A DNA stretch of 64,000 bases, from contig JAIOJX010000005.1 in NCBI GenBank assembly GCA_022376925.1, forward strand, positions 94,771,001-94,835,000, read 5' to 3'. The position numbers were made by a program, and so were the translations under genes. Origin of the DNA: Tragulus kanchil (lineage: Eukaryota; Chordata; Mammalia; Artiodactyla; Tragulidae). Under the pieces are notes generated by a model. That model saw nothing but the letters and a program-made list of their open reading frames with translations. It had not been told where the DNA came from and ran no database searches. Below, one piece after another: positions 9,864-22,179 of this stretch (the stretch's first letter is position 1; every line of letters begins with the position of its first letter).

Positions 9864-12124
9864 TATTAAAGTATTAGTACAGGTGATCTAAAATTTCATC
9901 TCAGGAATATACAGCAGGAATTGAATAAGTATGCTGCTAAAAGGAAAACTGGACAGAGTTTGCAATCTCAGAATAATAAGAAACTGTGTAAATTGAATTT
10001 TCTTTTTCCTCCCCTAGGCTATGCTGGAATGTAAATATAGCACTTTCACAGCTTTTGCCTTTTATCACATTATGAGATCTCTTTTTTTCCAAAGCATTCT
10101 TATGTGCACTTTGAATTTACTTCTTATACTTGCATGCATGCTGCATGTTCTTTGCTATGAAGATTGAGCCTCTCATTCTCACATTCCCTTCTACAATTTT
10201 CACACTAAGTCTCTGAGCTTCCTCATTTCTCTTCAAATGTAACTTACCTATGGTATGGAACTGTGTCTAAAGCCCTCTTTTAGTTAAAAAGTATTACCTA
10301 CTAACTTGGAATTTGGATTTTTATAAAATAAATCATCTCTATTTACTCAATCACTCCTAGTTTTCTATAACTACTCTTTTGTTATAATTTTTATAGTTGC
10401 CCCATAAGGTTTATTTTATTTTTATGTCTATGTTCTGATATTGTTTTTGTGAGTTTTACATTCTATATCTTAAACACTACTCTGATATCTTTTTGATCAT
10501 TTGATCAATTTACTTTGATCTTTTTGCATTTTACTTCTTTTGTGTATCGTGTAACACAAAAATGTTATTTTTATTTAAAAATATTATCTGTGGTTTTCTG
10601 CTTTATTTTGATCCTGATTTGGATTTTTCTTTCCTTTTAGTTCAAACGTTCCACTGAGAATAAAGGTATTTCTTTTAAAAAGGAATTGCTTTCATTTTCG
10701 GTCATTTCTTAAAACATAACTACCTTTTCATCTATCCCCATGTAATATACTAAATATAGTACCTTCACTTAAAGTACTTTTTAAAACCTAATTGTGGCGT
10801 ATTCCATATTTGGGGTAGCAGTATCCAGTGTATAAGACTCACACTGGTGCCCTGAAACCCCTGTGTGGCTGGACTTGAGCATAGGGCCCCAAACCTCAGA
10901 GGTGGTGGCTGAGCCTTGTCTGATGCTGAGGCTTAGGTCTCACAGGCTGCAAGGACAATGGGGACTCTGAGTCCTGGCTGCTTCTGACTGATCAAAGAAT
11001 ATTAAAGTATTAGTACAGGTGATCTAAAATTTCATCTCAGGAATATACAGCAGGAATTGAATAAGTATGCTGCTAAAAGGAAAACTGGACAGAGTTTGCA
11101 ATCTCAGAATAATAAGAAACTGTGTAAATTGAATTTTCTTTTTCCTCCCCTAGGCTATGCTGGAATGTAAATATAGCACTTTCACAGCTTTTGCCTTTTA
11201 TCACATTATGAGATCTCTTTTTTTCCAAAGCATTCTTATGTGCACTTTGAATTTACTTCTTATACTTGCATGCATGCTGCATGTTCTTTGCTATGAAGAT
11301 TGAGCCTCTCATTCTCACATTCCCTTCTACAATTTTCACACTAAGTCTCTGAGCTTCCTCATTTCTCTTCAAATGTAACTTACCTATGGTATGGAACTGT
11401 GTCTAAAGCCCTCTTTTAGTTAAAAAGTATTACCTACTAACTTGGAATTTGGATTTTTATAAAATAAATCATCTCTATTTACTCAATCACTCCTAGTTTT
11501 CTATAACTACTCTTTTGTTATAATTTTTATAGTTGCCCCATAAGGTTTATTTTATTTTTATGTCTATGTTCTGATATTGTTTTTGTGAGTTTTACATTCT
11601 ATATCTTAAACACTACTCTGATATCTTTTTGATCATTTGATCAATTTACTTTGATCTTTTTGCATTTTACTTCTTTTGTGTATCGTGTAACACAAAAATG
11701 TTATTTTTATTTAAAAATATTATCTGTGGTTTTCTGCTTTATTTTGATCCTGATTTGGATTTTTCTTTCCTTTTAGTTCAAACGTTCCACTGAGAATAAA
11801 GGTATTTCTTTTAAAAAGGAATTGCTTTCATTTTCGGTCATTTCTTAAAACATAACTACCTTTTCATCTATCCCCATGTAATATACTAAATATAGTACCT
11901 TCACTTAAAGTACTTTTTAAAACCTAATTGTGGCGTATTCCATATTTGGGGTAGCAGTATCCAGTGTATAAGACTCACACTGGTGCCCTGAAACCCCTGT
12001 GTGGCTGGACTTGAGCATAGGGCCCCAAACCTCAGAGGTGGTCGCGGCTGAGCCTTGTCTGATGCTGAGGCTTAGGTCTCACAGGCTGCAAGGACAATGG
12101 GGACTCTGAGTCCTGGCTGCTTCT
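9864..12124. repeat. Direct duplication 3 (copies 9864-10985 and 11000-12124)
   Basis: Period 1136-1139, with 14 bases of filler between copies. A 3-base difference (ggtggtggctg near 10901, ggtggtcgcggctg near 12038) lies about 80 bases before the inner end of copy 1. The first 22 bases overlap the end of duplication 2, so that stretch appears three times. The content is AT-rich with no recognised gene or element. Confidence 0.95.
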
Positions 12125-13010
12125 CTGAGATGCTCTGAACACAGTGCAGGTGATTTCTGCCACCCACACATCAAATTCAGTGTCCAGCCGAAGCATGAGC
12201 TGTTGCCTTGCTGGGACCAGGGTTGTGAACAGATGAAGGAACTGGAGTAAAGGCTGCCAAGGAACCTGGTGCAGAATAGGGAAAGGTACCAGGAGTACCG
12301 GGGGTGGGGGGGGAGTCCATGCTTGGAGGTTCTGGTGAAGAGAGCTCTCCACAGTAGGCCCACATTCCTGTTTTCACCTAAAACTTGTACTTCTGTTGAG
12401 TACCACCCTGAGGTCCACCCTGAGGGACCCCTTGGCTTGTGCATTACAGTCTTGCTTCTCAGAGTGCAGTCAGCAACAGCAGCTGAGTATGCTGCAGAAG
12501 TGTGAGCCCACCTTAGCCCTTATGAACCAGAATCTGTATTTGAACAGGGAATTGTACACATATTTGTGCTTAATAAGCTCTGAGTCAGAGGACTGACTCT
12601 GGCTTTTTTTCTGGCCATCAGTTTTGCTAAGGGACATGCCCAGGGGAGTTGGGTTCCTTTTAGAACAGGCTTCACATACTCAGTTCCCCTAAATCCTTTG
12701 TCCAAAGGCCCAAGCCTGCTCACTTCTAGGGTACACAGTGGGTCTTCACCAGATATATCATCTCTTGTATCCAGGACCGAGCATGTGGTCAGGGACAGCT
12801 GTGACATAGTGGGGAAGGGGTCGGTTGGACTTCCAGGCTGAATGTTCATATAAGGTCCTGGAGGAGCAGGAAAGGGCCATAAATGGAAAGGCAGGTAGGT
12901 TTAGGGCCTTCAATTTTGGCTCCTGGCCCTTAGGTAGGGTTGAGCCTACTTCTATCCGTTTACACCTGATACAGCCTTCCACCTAGTGGGCTCCAAGCTA
13001 TAGGCAGGGT
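12125..13010. other. GC-richer unrecognised segment with broken frames
   Basis: More GC-rich than its surroundings, and several overlapping minus-strand frames (12032-12352, 12079-12444, 12177-12377, 12520-12849, 12758-12982) cover it in different phases. The predicted peptides are Pro/Ser-rich, and I recognise no family. It could be a decayed retrocopy or untranslated exon, or only a local GC island. I see no poly-A tail or TSD to support a retrocopy. Confidence 0.3.
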
Positions 13011-13439
13011 AATGGCTATAAAAGAATATATGATTTCTAAAAACTTTAAATATTTGATACTAAAATGTTAGGTTGGACTTCAAAATCATTTGCCTTATCC
13101 TAAGAAATTTCAACATTACAGTTGTCAATGAAAGAAAGTAACAGCTACCATATTTTTTACGCATAATTTCAATTTCAGGAACCTTCTAAACAGCTATTAA
13201 AGTCAGTTTTAGACTTTTTAATCATCTTCTTGTTCTTACAAAGCATCCCACAAGTAGCAACTATCGAGACTTTGGAGAGACAACTGACTGAAAATTATCT
13301 ATATAAGTCATCATTTCTAATGCTGTATCTCATGAGGAAAAGTTGCTTATGAATTTATGCTTTTCATTACAATGTTTAACAATGCTTCATTTGGAAATTC
13401 AATACTTATTCTTCTTCCCAATACTTTTTATTTTCTCTT
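13011..13439. other. Non-coding AT-rich sequence
   Basis: Nothing recognised. Confidence 0.4.
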
Positions 13440-13725
13440 CTTTTCTAAAATTTATTTTTCTGAAGTATAGTTGATTTATAAAACGTTAATTTCTGCTGTA
13501 CAGCAAAGTGATTCAGTTATACATATATTATTTTTCATATTTTTTCTACTGTGGCTTATCAAAGGATATTGAAAATAGTTCCCTGTGCTGTACAGTAGGG
13601 CCTTAATGTTTGTCCATTCTTTCTATAAGAGTTTGCACCTGCTAACCCCGAATTCCCATTCCATTCCTTCCCTACTCCCTCGGAACCCACAAATCTGTTC
13701 TCTGTTTCTGTATGTCTATTTCTTT
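13440..13725 (-). mobile_element. L1 3'-UTR fragment (artiodactyl type)
   Basis: Reverse complement of the same L1 end seen at 5715-5906: 'gaagtatagttgatttataa', 'ctgctgtacagcaaagtgat', 'tcagttatacatat', 'gaaaatagttccctgtgctg', 'tacagtagggccttaatg', 'gtttgcacctgctaacccc'. Truncated and non-coding. Confidence 0.85.
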
Positions 13726-14370
13726 TTCTTTATTTTCTCTTCATTTAATAGCAAGTAAATGCATTTCATTTTTTCACAAAATTCCATATGGATGCCCTCA
13801 CACCCTAACTAATCTATACATGTACCTACCATACAAATATCACATATGCATAATCAAGTGAAAAAAAGGTGAGAAACATGAATACTCAGTTAAACAAAAG
13901 CTAAGGAACCCAAAACAGGTAGAATGGAGAAGGATACTCCTTCCCACCACATGCAGTGTCTCTGGGTCCCACATGGCTCTCATTTCTGACTTTTATGAAA
14001 CATTTTTCCTTTTACAAAGCAGATTTTCTTCCTTTGCACACTTTTTAAAACAGATTTTCTCCCTCAAGAGATCCGCTTCAAACTTTTTAATACATTTTCC
14101 TAACATATAATTATCATCTTCCAAAGATCCAAAAATGCTGTCAATGTGACTGAAATCAGAATGTAAATATTTTATAAACAGCTGTCAGATCTCCATCGGC
14201 AGAAAACAAAAAGCCCCCAAATGGTTGTAATTTAACCACGAGGCTACATCATTTAATTGACAGGTAAGACATTTTTTGAGCTTTCATTTCCCCATCAGCA
14301 CTTTAATACATTCACATGGTGTGCCATCCTAGATTGTCCCTGTGACAACTGCCTGGAAGATGGGATAAAC
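13726..14370. other. Non-coding sequence, nothing recognised
   Basis: AT-rich; no gene, RNA or repeat family that I can support. Confidence 0.4.
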
Positions 14371-14687
14371 TGAAGCTCTCTAAGGGAGAAGCCTAGCACA
14401 GAAACTGAACCCAATTTCACGGAACATTTTCACACTCACTGTTTTGGAATGTCAGTTACTAACAGGGACAAAATATTGGCATCAAGGGAATATTATCACG
14501 GCCATTAAAAAAGAGGCCAAATTCTGCTCTTAATAGTTTGATAATTTATTATTTCATCCTTTTTTCCTGCCTTCATTCAACAAAAATTTCTGATCAAACA
14601 TGTGCCAGGCTTAACTAATAAATCTACATAAGATCCAAAGGACTGGGCTCTGTTGCCCATTACCATAGACCAGAAATGCCACTCGTG

Positions 14688-15009
14688 GGCTTCCCTGGTG
14701 ACTAAGTGGTAAAGAATCCACCTGCCAATGCTGCAGACGTGGGTTTGAATCCTGATCTGGGAGGATGCCACATGCCGGGGAGTAACTAAGTCTGTGGGCC
14801 ACAACTACTGAGCCTGCGCTCTAGAGTCTCGCAACTACTGAGCCCACGTACCCTAGAGTCTGTGCTCCAACAACAGAGGCCACTGCAATGAAAAGCATGT
14901 GCACTGCCACTAGAGAGTACACCTGCTCGCCACAACCAGAGAAAAACCGAAGCAGTAGTGAAGACTCGGCATCGCCAAAGATAAGTAAATAAATACAACT
15001 ACTAAAAAG
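14688..15009 (+). mobile_element. CHR-2 SINE with target-site duplication
   Basis: The tRNA-like head (ggcttccctggtgactaag ... gtttgaatcctgatctggga) is followed by the classic CHR-2 body: 'ccacaactactgagcctgcg', 'gagtctgtgctccaacaaca', 'gaggccactgcaatgaaaag', 'ctcgccacaaccagagaaaa', 'cgaagcagtagtgaagactc', then an aagtaaataaata tail. The TSD is aatgccactcgtg (14675-14687) against aatgccactagtg (15010-15022), one mismatch. The frames at 14577-14998 are read-through. Confidence 0.85.
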
Positions 15010-15292
15010 AATGCCACTAGTGAAAATACCAACAAGTAGCCACTCCCAAGAATTTACTGATATTTTCTACATGCAGTGCTATCTGTCCCCCTTACCAGAA
15101 TTTGTTTTTTCATCTTTTCCTCTATTTTTTTCCTTTCTTTAGTTTTTTACTAGTCTAAAGTAATAAGCCTCTCAGAGACATCCATAAGCACTGTATACTT
15201 TCTTTAGGGATATTTTATCTAAAGCATCTTCTAACTCTACATTCACTATTCAAAAAATATTTACTAAGCTTCTTGTTGTAAAGTACCCTAAA

Positions 15293-15512
15293 AGTGAAAG
15301 TCACTCAGCCGTGTCCAATTCTTAGCAACCCAATGGACCAGAGCCCTCCAGGCTCTTCTCTCCATGGGATTCTGTCCATAGAATTCTCTAGGCAAGAATA
15401 CTGGTATGTGTTGTCATTACCTTCTCCAGGGGATCTTCCTGACCCAGGGATTGAACCAGGGTCTCCTGCATTGCAGGAAGGTTCTTTACCATCAGAACCA
15501 CCAGGAAGCCCA
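15293..15512 (-). mobile_element. Bov-tA SINE (inner, error-bearing copy)
   Basis: The minus strand shows the Bov-tA head, 'gatcccctggagaaggtaat', 'ccagtattcttgcctagaga' and 'gagcctggagggctctggtc'. It contains the one-base deletion relative to the duplicate at 16445-16665. Confidence 0.9.
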
Positions 15513-15839
15513 TCTAAGGGAATGAAGCTCTCTAAGGGAGAAGCCTAGCACAGAAACTGAACCCAATTTCACGGAACATTTTCACACTCACTGTTTTGGA
15601 ATGTCAGTTACTAACAGGGACAAAATATTGGCATCAAGGGAATATTATCACGGCCATTAAAAAAGAGGCCAAATTCTGCTCTTAATAGTTTGATAATTTA
15701 TTATTTCATCCTTTTTTCCTGCCTTCATTCAACAAAAATTTCTGATCAAACATGTGCCAGGCTTAACTAATAAATCTACATAAGATCCAAAGGACTGGGC
15801 TCTGTTGCCCATTACCATAGACCAGAAATGCCACTCGTG

Positions 15840-16161
15840 GGCTTCCCTGGTGACTAAGTGGTAAAGAATCCACCTGCCAATGCTGCAGACGTGGGTTTGA
15901 ATCCTGATCTGGGAGGATGCCACATGCCGGGGAGTAACTAAGTCTGTGGGCCACAACTACTGAGCCTGCGCTCTAGAGTCTCGCAACTACTGAGCCCACG
16001 TACCCTAGAGTCTGTGCTCCAACAACAGAGGCCACTGCAATGAAAAGCATGTGCACTGCCACTAGAGAGTACACCTGCTCGCCACAACCAGAGAAAAACC
16101 GAAGCAGTAGTGAAGACTCGGCATCGCCAAAGATAAGTAAATAAATACAACTACTAAAAAG
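15840..16161 (+). mobile_element. CHR-2 SINE, duplicate of 14688-15009
   Basis: Identical second copy, including its TSDs, carried by duplication 4. Confidence 0.85.
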
Positions 16162-16444
16162 AATGCCACTAGTGAAAATACCAACAAGTAGCCACTCCCA
16201 AGAATTTACTGATATTTTCTACATGCAGTGCTATCTGTCCCCCTTACCAGAATTTGTTTTTTCATCTTTTCCTCTATTTTTTTCCTTTCTTTAGTTTTTT
16301 ACTAGTCTAAAGTAATAAGCCTCTCAGAGACATCCATAAGCACTGTATACTTTCTTTAGGGATATTTTATCTAAAGCATCTTCTAACTCTACATTCACTA
16401 TTCAAAAAATATTTACTAAGCTTCTTGTTGTAAAGTACCCTAAA

Positions 16445-16665
16445 AGTGAAAGTCACTCAGCCGTGTCCAATTCTTAGCAACCCAATGGACCAGAGCCCTC
16501 CAGGCTCTTCTCTCCATGGGATTCTGTCCATAGAATTCTCTAGGCAAGAATACTGGTATGTGTTGTCATTACCTTCTCCAGGGGATCTTCCTGACCCAGG
16601 GATTGAACCAGGGTCTCCTGCATTGCAGGAAGGTTCTTTACCATCAGAACCACCAGGGAAGCCCA
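16445..16665 (-). mobile_element. Bov-tA SINE, duplicate of 15293-15512
   Basis: Same SINE as the inner copy but with the intact 'ccaccagggaagccc' head motif. This is the copy to trust. Confidence 0.9.
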
Positions 16666-16950
16666 CACGACTCTCTTGCAGGGAACGGGCATCTTTATAG
16701 GTACTGTGGTTCAGACAGTGAAGAAAAGGAGCACTCCAGGAGCTTCGACTATACAATAAACCTTAAACACATATGTCAGAATTCTTCATGTCTTGCCTAA
16801 ATCCCTTAAGCTATATAAATAAGCATGTTTTCCATATTGAGTGTATTTTAATGTGCCTTAAAAATAAAACTTCTAGTTTTTAACAGGAATTAAATTTGGA
16901 TGTTTGGAACAAAGAATAGAGAGAGTAGAGAGAGAGGAGTCAGATTCTTA
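16666..16950. other. Non-coding spacer
   Basis: Unrecognised sequence between two Bov-tA SINEs of opposite orientation. Confidence 0.4.
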
Positions 16951-17168
16951 TGGTGGATCAGTGGTAAACAGTCTGCCTGCAATGTAGGAGATGTGGCAGG
17001 AGCCAAGGGTCTGATCCCAAGGTTGGGAAGATCCCCTGGAGAAGGAAGTGGCAATCCATTCCAGTATTCTTGCCTAGGAAATCCCATGGATAGAGGAGCC
17101 TGGCAGGCTGCAGTCCTTGGGGTTGCAAAGAGTTGAACACAACTGAGTGACTAACACACACACACACA
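16951..17168 (+). mobile_element. Bov-tA SINE with (CA)n tail
   Basis: Full-length Bov-tA: head 'tggtggatcagtggtaaaca', body 'agatcccctggagaaggaag', 'ccagtattcttgcctaggaa', 'atagaggagcctggcaggct', then 'actgagtgactaacacacac' running into a CA microsatellite at about 17150-17168. Confidence 0.95.
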
Positions 17169-17454
17169 GAGTATTTAGGGAAGATTCACAATTGAGATTT
17201 GAAGGGGAAACTTCAGGGACAGAACCCTGAAAGCCAGGGGGTTGCAGTGCCAGGGCCCCTTGGTGGGGACAAGAATGCAAAGAAGCACTTAAGGAACAGA
17301 GTGAAAGACAGGGCCACTGAAGTTGTGGCAGCAGAAGGAAGAAGGCGGCACAGGTAGAAACCTGACTGCAGCCAATGTTATCGGTTGGCTGAACTTTTGG
17401 ACAACTCAGTTTAAGTCATGGTCTTATTTGCAGAGGAATGAGTTAAAGGGACAT
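17169..17454. other. Non-coding spacer
   Basis: Nothing recognised between two plus-strand Bov-tA elements. Confidence 0.4.
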
Positions 17455-17616
17455 GCAAGAGATGCAGTTTTGATCCCTGGATTGTGAAGGTCCTCTGGGT
17501 TAGGAAATGGCAACCCACTCCAGTATTCTTGACTGGGAAATCCCATGGACAGAGGAGCCTGGTGGGCTATAGTCCATGGAGTCACAAGATCAGGCAGAAC
17601 TGAGCACACAAGCATG
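17455..17616 (+). mobile_element. Bov-tA SINE, 5'-truncated or diverged
   Basis: Body motifs 'gaaatggcaacccactccag', 'tattcttgactgggaaatcc', 'gacagaggagcctggtgggc' and 'tatagtccatggagtcacaa' are clear. The tRNA head is incomplete. Confidence 0.9.
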
Positions 17617-18564
17617 AGCTGACAGAAGAAAAACAAACTCTGATCCAGGTTCCCCAGACCATGGTCTTGTACTCAGAATGGATTTTGCTGTGGCAAGAGC
17701 AGAAGCTAGAACACCAGGAGGCTCACCCAGTTGTCCCAGAAAAACTGAGTGACTTGGAGCATGGTGGTAAAAGAAGAAACAGAAATTAAGAGCTTCAGAA
17801 ATTAAGAGTATTTGAAAGAGAGCACAGAAAAAGCTGATAACTCTTAACCACCAAAAAGAAAAAAAGCTGACTTTAGTAGACAAAGCATTTCCCTGCATTA
17901 ACAATGGACATCCAACAAGGCAAGTTAGTGATTTATATTAAGAGAATATCAATGCACCTTTCATTTACAAATAAGAAACAAAGGTCCAGAGAGGTGAAAT
18001 AGCTTTTTTAAGCCTCCAAAGAGCTGCTGCCATCTGCATTTCCCATCTCCTATTTTCCAGTCCAGGGACTTTTCCATTAGCTAGTGGCTCCTCCCCCAAC
18101 TCAGCTCAGTACCTTATTCAATATCTTGCATGACTTTCTTTGGAAAGGAATTTTACAATGTAATTTATCTTTAACCAGCATTTTCTTTCCTGAATCTAAT
18201 GAGTAGAAAGTATTTAATATTAGGGCTATAGCTTAAAAGCTTAGTTTTGGTGGCCATACTTATACCATTAATCCTAAACCTTAATTTTGAAAGAACAGAA
18301 AGCAAAAGAAGAAAATTGGAATTAGTTATTTCCTTCATCTGCTTTCATAAGCAATTTCAGCATCCTGAGTCCCTCAAACCAGATCTGTATGTTTTGTAAA
18401 TATGGAATAGCCTCAGTTCACTTAGTTTTATAAATGGATAATTTAGTGGAATGTCTGTGTTACTGAAAAACAGTCAAAGGACTGGTGCTCACAATGCCAC
18501 AGCGATAATGCAGGCTCCTGGTATTATAATGTGAGGATCAACATTAAAGAAGCAGAGTACAGGG

Positions 18565-18738
18565 AAGGACAACTGACAGGTTCAAGATCAAACCTTGCCT
18601 ATGACACTATCACAGGATAATGTTCTTAACATCTCAAAACATCAGTTTCGTCATCTGTAAAATGGTGATCATAATATTCACTCTGATGGCACTACTGTGA
18701 AGACTAAATAAGGTAAAGAAATACATTCGGCATCATGC
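18565..18738 (+). mobile_element. MIR SINE remnant
   Basis: Forward MIR order: 'caaaccttgcctatgacact', 'tcttaacatctcaaaacatc', 'agtttcgtcatctgtaaaat', 'ggtgatcataatattcactc', 'tgtgaagactaaataaggta'. Confidence 0.8.
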
Positions 18739-19701
18739 CAGAACAAACTGACCCCTGATCAGAAGAAAAACAAACTCTGATCCAGGTTCCCCAGACCATG
18801 GTCTTGTACTCAGAATGGATTTTGCTGTGGCAAGAGCAGAAGCTAGAACACCAGGAGGCTCACCCAGTTGTCCCAGAAAAACTGAGTGACTTGGAGCATG
18901 GTGGTAAAAGAAGAAACAGAAATTAAGAGCTTCAGAAATTAAGAGTATTTGAAAGAGAGCACAGAAAAAGCTGATAACTCTTAACCACCAAAAAGAAAAA
19001 AAGCTGACTTTAGTAGACAAAGCATTTCCCTGCATTAACAATGGACATCCAACAAGGCAAGTTAGTGATTTATATTAAGAGAATATCAATGCACCTTTCA
19101 TTTACAAATAAGAAACAAAGGTCCAGAGAGGTGAAATAGCTTTTTTAAGCCTCCAAAGAGCTGCTGCCATCTGCATTTCCCATCTCCTATTTTCCAGTCC
19201 AGGGACTTTTCCATTAGCTAGTGGCTCCTCCCCCAACTCAGCTCAGTACCTTATTCAATATCTTGCATGACTTTCTTTGGAAAGGAATTTTACAATGTAA
19301 TTTATCTTTAACCAGCATTTTCTTTCCTGAATCTAATGAGTAGAAAGTATTTAATATTAGGGCTATAGCTTAAAAGCTTAGTTTTGGTGGCCATACTTAT
19401 ACCATTAATCCTAAACCTTAATTTTGAAAGAACAGAAAGCAAAAGAAGAAAATTGGAATTAGTTATTTCCTTCATCTGCTTTCATAAGCAATTTCAGCAT
19501 CCTGAGTCCCTCAAACCAGATCTGTATGTTTTGTAAATATGGAATAGCCTCAGTTCACTTAGTTTTATAAATGGATAATTTAGTGGAATGTCTGTGTTAC
19601 TGAAAAACAGTCAAAGGACTGGTGCTCACAATGCCACAGCGATAATGCAGGCTCCTGGTATTATAATGTGAGGATCAACATTAAAGAAGCAGAGTACAGG
19701 G

Positions 19702-19875
19702 AAGGACAACTGACAGGTTCAAGATCAAACCTTGCCTATGACACTATCACAGGATAATGTTCTTAACATCTCAAAACATCAGTTTCGTCATCTGTAAAAT
19801 GGTGATCATAATATTCACTCTGATGGCACTACTGTGAAGACTAAATAAGGTAAAGAAATACATTCGGCATCATGC
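19702..19875 (+). mobile_element. MIR SINE remnant, duplicate of 18565-18738
   Basis: Second copy within duplication 5, identical by eye. Confidence 0.8.
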
Positions 19876-19876
19876 C

Positions 19877-20532
19877 CAAATATGATCATTAGAAATCAGC
19901 TAAGTTTGCATTTGGTCCTGAGTATAAGACCTAATAACCTTATCGAAGTTCAGGATTTGTCTCATGCAATAAGAAATCTAAGGGTATTTTTAAAATCCTA
20001 TGTTACTACAGTTAAGATACAAAAGTTTTTGAAATAAAATCAACCTATTTAATATTTCAAATATCTTCATTGCAATTTTGAATCTGATGAGCAAATAAAA
20101 AAACTCCTTTATTAAGATACACAAAATTGAGCATAATGGTATTTTATAATAAGACATGCACAGTGACAATTATAAATTGTATTGAAAATCTCCTATAAAT
20201 TCCCTTTCCTTCTAAATCTCTTCTTACAGATCATGCCATAAGCCCCCCTTTTAAAGCAAAGAATTCAACTTATAAAATGATCTTACCTTACAGTACCTTA
20301 GTGGAAGTTCTGAGCCTCATTTATTTCACCTCTAATTGGAATGCAGGTGCTAGAAAAGAATAAGAAAATGAAGTTTACATAATGCCAGGATCCTGGAAAA
20401 GAGAAAGTCAAGTGTTCTACACAATGATTTGGAAAAAAAAAAAAATATATATATATATATAGAATTTTGTAGAAAGTGATTTCATAGATGATGGTGCTCA
20501 ACCACCTTTTGTAACTGATGAGGACAGAGTGG
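19877..20532. other. Non-coding AT-rich sequence
   Basis: Includes an A run followed by (AT)n at about 20432-20461. No gene or repeat family otherwise recognised. Confidence 0.5.
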
Positions 20533-21083
20533 TCAGAGAGGTAAGGTACGTGTTACTAGCAAAGGAAACAGATCTAATGACTTCTGATGAAGGGCTTTTT
20601 CTATAGTTCCACTTCTCGCACCTGCCAAAGCTCCAATCTCAATGAAAGGACATCAAGTAAGAAGGAAACAAAAGAAGTTGCTTGTCCCTTAATTTTGCAT
20701 GTTCGTGATGCTGCCTTACTTTTTCAGTAAATGAGTTGGCACTGCCTATGTTCAGAGAAGTCATAAGAATGATCCCTTAGAAGTTTCGATCCACTATTCC
20801 AGATGATACTGGAAGTATATACATACTGTTATCTTACGGTTAGCTCAATTCTTACACAGGATAGACTCAAATCTTTATAAACTATAAATGACATACAATA
20901 TCATATTAGTTTCAGGTGTGCAACAGAGTAATCCACTATTTGTACACATTAAGAAATAATCACTGTAATAGGTCTAGTTACCACCTACCATGATACAAAG
21001 TTATTACAATATTATTGATTGTATTCCCTCAGCTGTACATTGCATCATTGTGACATTTATTTCACAGTTCAAAGTTTGTACTT

Positions 21084-21402
21084 TTTTTTTTTTTTGATTT
21101 ATTTATTTATTTTGGTCAGGGTGGGGTGGGGAGGGAGGGGAGCAGGCTGACTACTTCTATTGGTTTTTCATTTGTCCATTTTCATCCATCTTTGTTCTTT
21201 GGCCCGTGTGGGCCTCCCATCGCGGTGGCCTCTGTTGTCGCAGAGCACCGGCTCTGGGTGCATGCGCTCTAGAGCTCCGGCTCGGTAATTGGACACATCA
21301 AGCCGCTCCGCAGCACGTGGGATCTTCCCAGGCCAGGGATCAAACCGGCGCCCCTTGCACTGCCAGGCGGTGCCCTTACCCACTGGACCACCAGGGAAGC
21401 CC
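21084..21402 (-). mobile_element. CHR-2-like tRNA-derived SINE, young copy
   Basis: Reverse complement of the family seen at 3629-3954: 'gggcttccctggtggtccag' head, B box region 'ggtttgatccctggcctggg', body 'gagccggagctctagagcgc', 'cagagccggtgctctgcgac', 'gatgggaggcccacacgggc', and an aataaataaataaatc-A(n) tail. A 12-bp TSD (aagtttgtactt) lies at 21072-21083 and 21403-21414. It interrupts L1. Frames on both strands here are SINE read-through. Confidence 0.85.
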
Positions 21403-22179
21403 AAGTTTGTACTTCTTAATGTTCTCCTATCCTTCTCCCCTTTTACAACCATCAATCTGTTCTCTGTATCTATGAGTTTGTTTCTGTTTTATTTTGTCCA
21501 TTTACTTGTTTTTCATATTCTACATGTAAGTGAAATAATGTGGTATTTGTTTTACTCTCTCTGACTTATTTCACTTAGCATAACATCCTCTAGGTATCGC
21601 ATGTTGTCACAAATGGCAAGATTTCGCTCAGAGAGGTAAGGTACGTGTTACTAGCAAAGGAAACAGATCTAATGACTTCTGATGAAGGGCTTTTTCTATA
21701 GTTCCACTTCTCGCACCTGCCAAAGCTCCAATCTCAATGAAAGGACATCAAGTAAGAAGGAAACAAAAGAAGTTGCTTGTCCCTTAATTTTGCATGTTCG
21801 TGATGCTGCCTTACTTTTTCAGTAAATGAGTTGGCACTGCCTATGTTCAGAGAAGTCATAAGAATGATCCCTTAGAAGTTTCGATCCACTATTCCAGATG
21901 ATACTGGAAGTATATACATACTGTTATCTTACGGTTAGCTCAATTCTTACACAGGGATAGACTCAAATCTTTATAAACTATAAATGACATACAATATCAT
22001 ATTAGTTTCAGGTGTGCAACAGAGTAATCCACTATTTGTACACATTAAGAAATAATCACTGTAATAGGTCTAGTTACCACCTACCATGATACAAAGTTAT
22101 TACAATATTATTGATTGTATTCCCTCAGCTGTACATTGCATCATTGTGACATTTATTTCACAGTTCAAAGTTTGTACTT

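Larger units (their letters stand above)
7671..9885. repeat. Direct duplication 2 (copies 7671-8759 and 8796-9885)
   Basis: Period 1125-1126, separated by 36 bases of homopolymer-rich filler (8760-8795). The copies differ in a pyrimidine tract (8124-8145 against 9250-9270). The open frames in copy 1 (7943-8650) recur in copy 2 (9068-9776), which reflects duplication and not selection. Confidence 0.95.
14371..16665. repeat. Direct duplication 4 (copies 14371-15512 and 15523-16665)
   Basis: Period 1152, with 10 bases of filler. The copies are near identical. Copy 1 has lost one G in the SINE motif 'ccaccagg-aagccc' about 10 bases from its inner end, while copy 2 has the standard 'ccaccagggaagccc'. 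The segment contains a CHR-2 SINE and a Bov-tA SINE, so each appears twice. Confidence 0.95.
17623..19876. repeat. Direct duplication 5 (copies 17623-18739 and 18760-19876)
   Basis: Period exactly 1137 at both ends, and I see no difference between the 1117-base copies. The 20-base filler (18740-18759) looks like a garbled version of the start of copy 2. Contains an MIR element and one frame (17590-17904 repeated at 18733-19041). Confidence 0.97.
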
